The notes under the pieces are model-generated. The model saw only the letters and a program-made list of their open reading frames with translations, was not told the origin of the DNA and did no database searches. Shown here piece after piece: positions 45,016 to 46,302 of a stretch of DNA of 46,302 nt. The DNA is from Clostridium sp. C2-6-12 (GTDB lineage: Bacteria > Bacillota > Clostridia > Clostridiales > Clostridiaceae): contig NZ_JAABNP010000042.1 in the NCBI RefSeq assembly GCF_009928485.1, positions 1 to 46,302 of the forward strand. The letters are read 5' to 3'. Position 1 is the stretch's first letter. Every line of letters begins with the position of its first letter. The position numbers and the translations under genes were made by a program.

Positions 45016-46101
45016 GTGAGTTTAAAATATAAAGTAAAAGTACTTCCATCTAGTCCTGGTGTATATCTTATGAAAGATTCTCTTAATAGTGTGATTTATG
45101 TTGGGAAATCAAAGAATTTAAAAAATAGAGTTGGATCATATTTTCAAAATTCCAAATCACATTCACCTAAAGTTTTGAAATTAATTCAAAACCTTAAAGA
45201 TTTTGAATATATTCTTACTGATACAGAGTTTGAAGCCTTTATGCTGGAGTGCAAATTAATAAAAGAAATAAAGCCAATTTACAATAAACAACTAAAAAGT
45301 CCAAAGGCTTATTCTTATATTAAAATAAAAATACATGGGAAATATCCTAGTATAGAAATATCAAATGAAATAGATAAAGATGATGGAAATATTTATTTCG
45401 GACCTTATACAAATAAAAATACATTAGAAAGAGGCCTTGGTGGGATTAAAGAATGTTGCAGAATACTATGTAATAATAAAATAAAAAAAACATCAGTCTG
45501 CTTTAATTATTCTTTGGGATCATGTATTGGAATGTGCTCAGATAATATTCCTACAAAACAGTATGTTGATATATTAAACGAGATAATAAACCTTATTAAC
45601 GGTTCTGATAAAAGTATTATTAATAAAATGGAAAATATAATGAACACTGCTTCTGAAAAATATGATTTTGAAAGTGCTGCAAAATATAGAGATTACATAA
45701 CTGCTGTTAAATATTTGATTGGCAAATCAGACGTTGTTAAATTTACTAAAGAAAACAAAAATATTGTTCTATTAGAACCTTTAAGTAATAACCTGATTAA
45801 GCTTTTTCTTATAAATGGGAATAAAGTATTGTTTGAAGAAAAGTACATAATAGATGACTTAAATTCGGAAAAAGTGAAAATTATCCTGAAAAATAAGATT
45901 TTATTTTACTTCAATGATGAAATTATATCAAATTCAATAGAAGTAGGTCGAGAAGAAATAGATGAATCCCAAATTATTTATACGTATTTAAAAAGTAAAT
46001 CTAACTGCTGTAAATATACTATAATTCAAGATAAGTGGCTAAAGAGTCCTAATAAAGATTCAATTATATATACTTCCCTTAATAAATTATTGTCATTTTA
46101 A
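45016..46101 (+). CDS. Short UvrC-like GIY-YIG nuclease
   Basis: A 361-residue relative of excinuclease subunit UvrC. It keeps the N-terminal GIY-YIG nuclease (GVYLMKD, then VIYVGKSKNLKNRV), the cysteine cluster ECCRILC...SVCFNYSLGSCIGMC that holds iron-sulfur in UvrC, and the UVR motif YDFESAAKYRDYI for UvrB contact. It ends before the RNase-H-like 5' nuclease and helix-hairpin-helix domains of full UvrC (about 600 residues). It thus resembles Cho-type proteins, able to make only the 3' incision. The start is GTG at 45016, with AGGAGG 7 nt upstream. A separate full uvrC is expected elsewhere. Confidence 0.85.
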   Translation: MSLKYKVKVLPSSPGVYLMKDSLNSVIYVGKSKNLKNRVGSYFQNSKSHSPKVLKLIQNLKDFEYILTDTEFEAFMLECKLIKEIKPIYNKQLKSPKAYSYIKIKIHGKYPSIEISNEIDKDDGNIYFGPYTNKNTLERGLGGIKECCRILCNNKIKKTSVCFNYSLGSCIGMCSDNIPTKQYVDILNEIINLINGSDKSIINKMENIMNTASEKYDFESAAKYRDYITAVKYLIGKSDVVKFTKENKNIVLLEPLSNNLIKLFLINGNKVLFEEKYIIDDLNSEKVKIILKNKILFYFNDEIISNSIEVGREEIDESQIIYTYLKSKSNCCKYTIIQDKWLKSPNKDSIIYTSLNKLLSF

Positions 46102-46148
46102 ATACATCTTAATTACACATAAATAAGTCATAAATTTGCAAATATTTA

Positions 46149-46185
46149 AAGGCTGAAATTTAGAGGAATTCTAATTTTCAGCCTT
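46149..46185 (+). terminator. Hairpin after the UvrC-like gene
   Basis: 15-bp stem with one mismatch (AAGGCTGAAATTTAG / CTAATTTTCAGCCTT), about 47 nt after the stop. The tail is not T-rich on the plus strand; it may work in either direction. Confidence 0.6.
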
Positions 46186-46210
46186 CAAAAACTTTATACT
46201 TGCTTACAAA

Positions 46211-46247
46211 TAAAATAAAAAAAGATAGTCACTAAAACTATCTTTTT
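46211..46247 (-). terminator. Intrinsic terminator of the rRNA operon
   Basis: 11-bp stem AAAAAGATAGT / ACTATCTTTTT with a 7-nt loop, followed on the minus strand by TTTTATTTTAT; it sits right after the 5S rRNA 3' end. Confidence 0.85.
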
Positions 46248-46251
46248 ATCT

Positions 46252-46302
46252 TACCTCGCAACGTCCTACTCTGCCACACAGTCACCCGTGCAGTACCATC
46301 GG
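46252..46302 (-). rRNA. rrf: 5S ribosomal RNA, 3' part (partial)
   Basis: On the minus strand the last 51 nt read as the 3' third of a 5S rRNA: CCGATGGTACTGCACGGGTG, then GACTGTGTGGCAGAGTAGGA and CGTTGCGAGG. The 5' part lies beyond the window edge. It implies an rRNA operon transcribed toward the window. Confidence 0.93.

Overview
The window looks like a chromosomal stretch of a saccharolytic Clostridium sensu stricto (C. beijerinckii / C. butyricum type), inferred from very AT-rich DNA, strong AGGAGG ribosome sites, a ferredoxin-type thioredoxin system, pectin/galactan glycosidases and YesM/YesN-type two-component systems. Species cannot be fixed from the sequence alone. The right edge runs into the 3' end of a 5S rRNA on the minus strand, so an rRNA operon lies just outside.

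Layout, left to right. (1) 84-3899: a Crp/Fnr-family regulator, then a peroxide-defence block of minus-strand genes: 2-Cys OhrR repressor, an NAD(P)H-independent (ferredoxin-type) flavin thioredoxin reductase, a thioredoxin-dependent glutathione-peroxidase-like enzyme and thioredoxin, with AATT-rich palindromes before the genes. (2) 4090-7553: an MFS permease, a deletion scar where a GH4 glycosidase and a divergent AraC regulator both lost their 5' ends, and a GH105 unsaturated rhamnogalacturonyl hydrolase. (3) 7633-26113: a chemoreceptor, two tandem GH42 beta-galactosidases, a stray phage-replisome-organizer-like gene, a secreted and a cytoplasmic GH53 endo-galactanase, a CUT1-type ABC importer (lipoprotein plus two permeases), and divergently a YesN-type regulator, YesM-type kinase and DUF624 protein. 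(4) 26148-29640: MGMT, an EFR1-type ferredoxin/flavodoxin fusion, and an M3 oligoendopeptidase. (5) 29631-35938: a second ABC importer (lipoprotein plus two permeases) divergent from a second YesM/YesN pair. (6) 36048-39965: O-acetylhomoserine sulfhydrylase, an amidohydrolase with eroded metal ligands, and a peroxiredoxin. (7) 40088-44802: a minus-strand operon of a heterodimeric ABC exporter, a hotdog thioesterase and an SGNH esterase. (8) 45016-46302: a short UvrC-like protein and the end of the rRNA operon.

How the parts work together: region 3 reads as a beta-1,4-galactan (type I arabinogalactan / pectin side chain) utilisation locus. The secreted GH53 cuts galactan, the lipoprotein and permeases import oligomers (energised by an ATPase encoded elsewhere), and cytoplasmic GH53 and GH42 enzymes finish them to galactose. 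The importer operon and both GH42 genes share one promoter plan with fixed spacing: a 15-bp palindrome TTTACTAAAAGTAAA, a -10 box, then TGAAAACGTATA. I infer activation by the divergent YesN-type regulator and repression by a CcpA/LacI-type protein.

The most noteworthy observations are this three-promoter regulon signature, the predicted ferredoxin-to-peroxide electron chain under OhrR, the GH4/AraC deletion scar with a second nonsense mutation, the two long inverted-repeat elements (9502-9627 and 31486-31626), the metal-ligand-depleted amidohydrolase and the truncated UvrC homologue.
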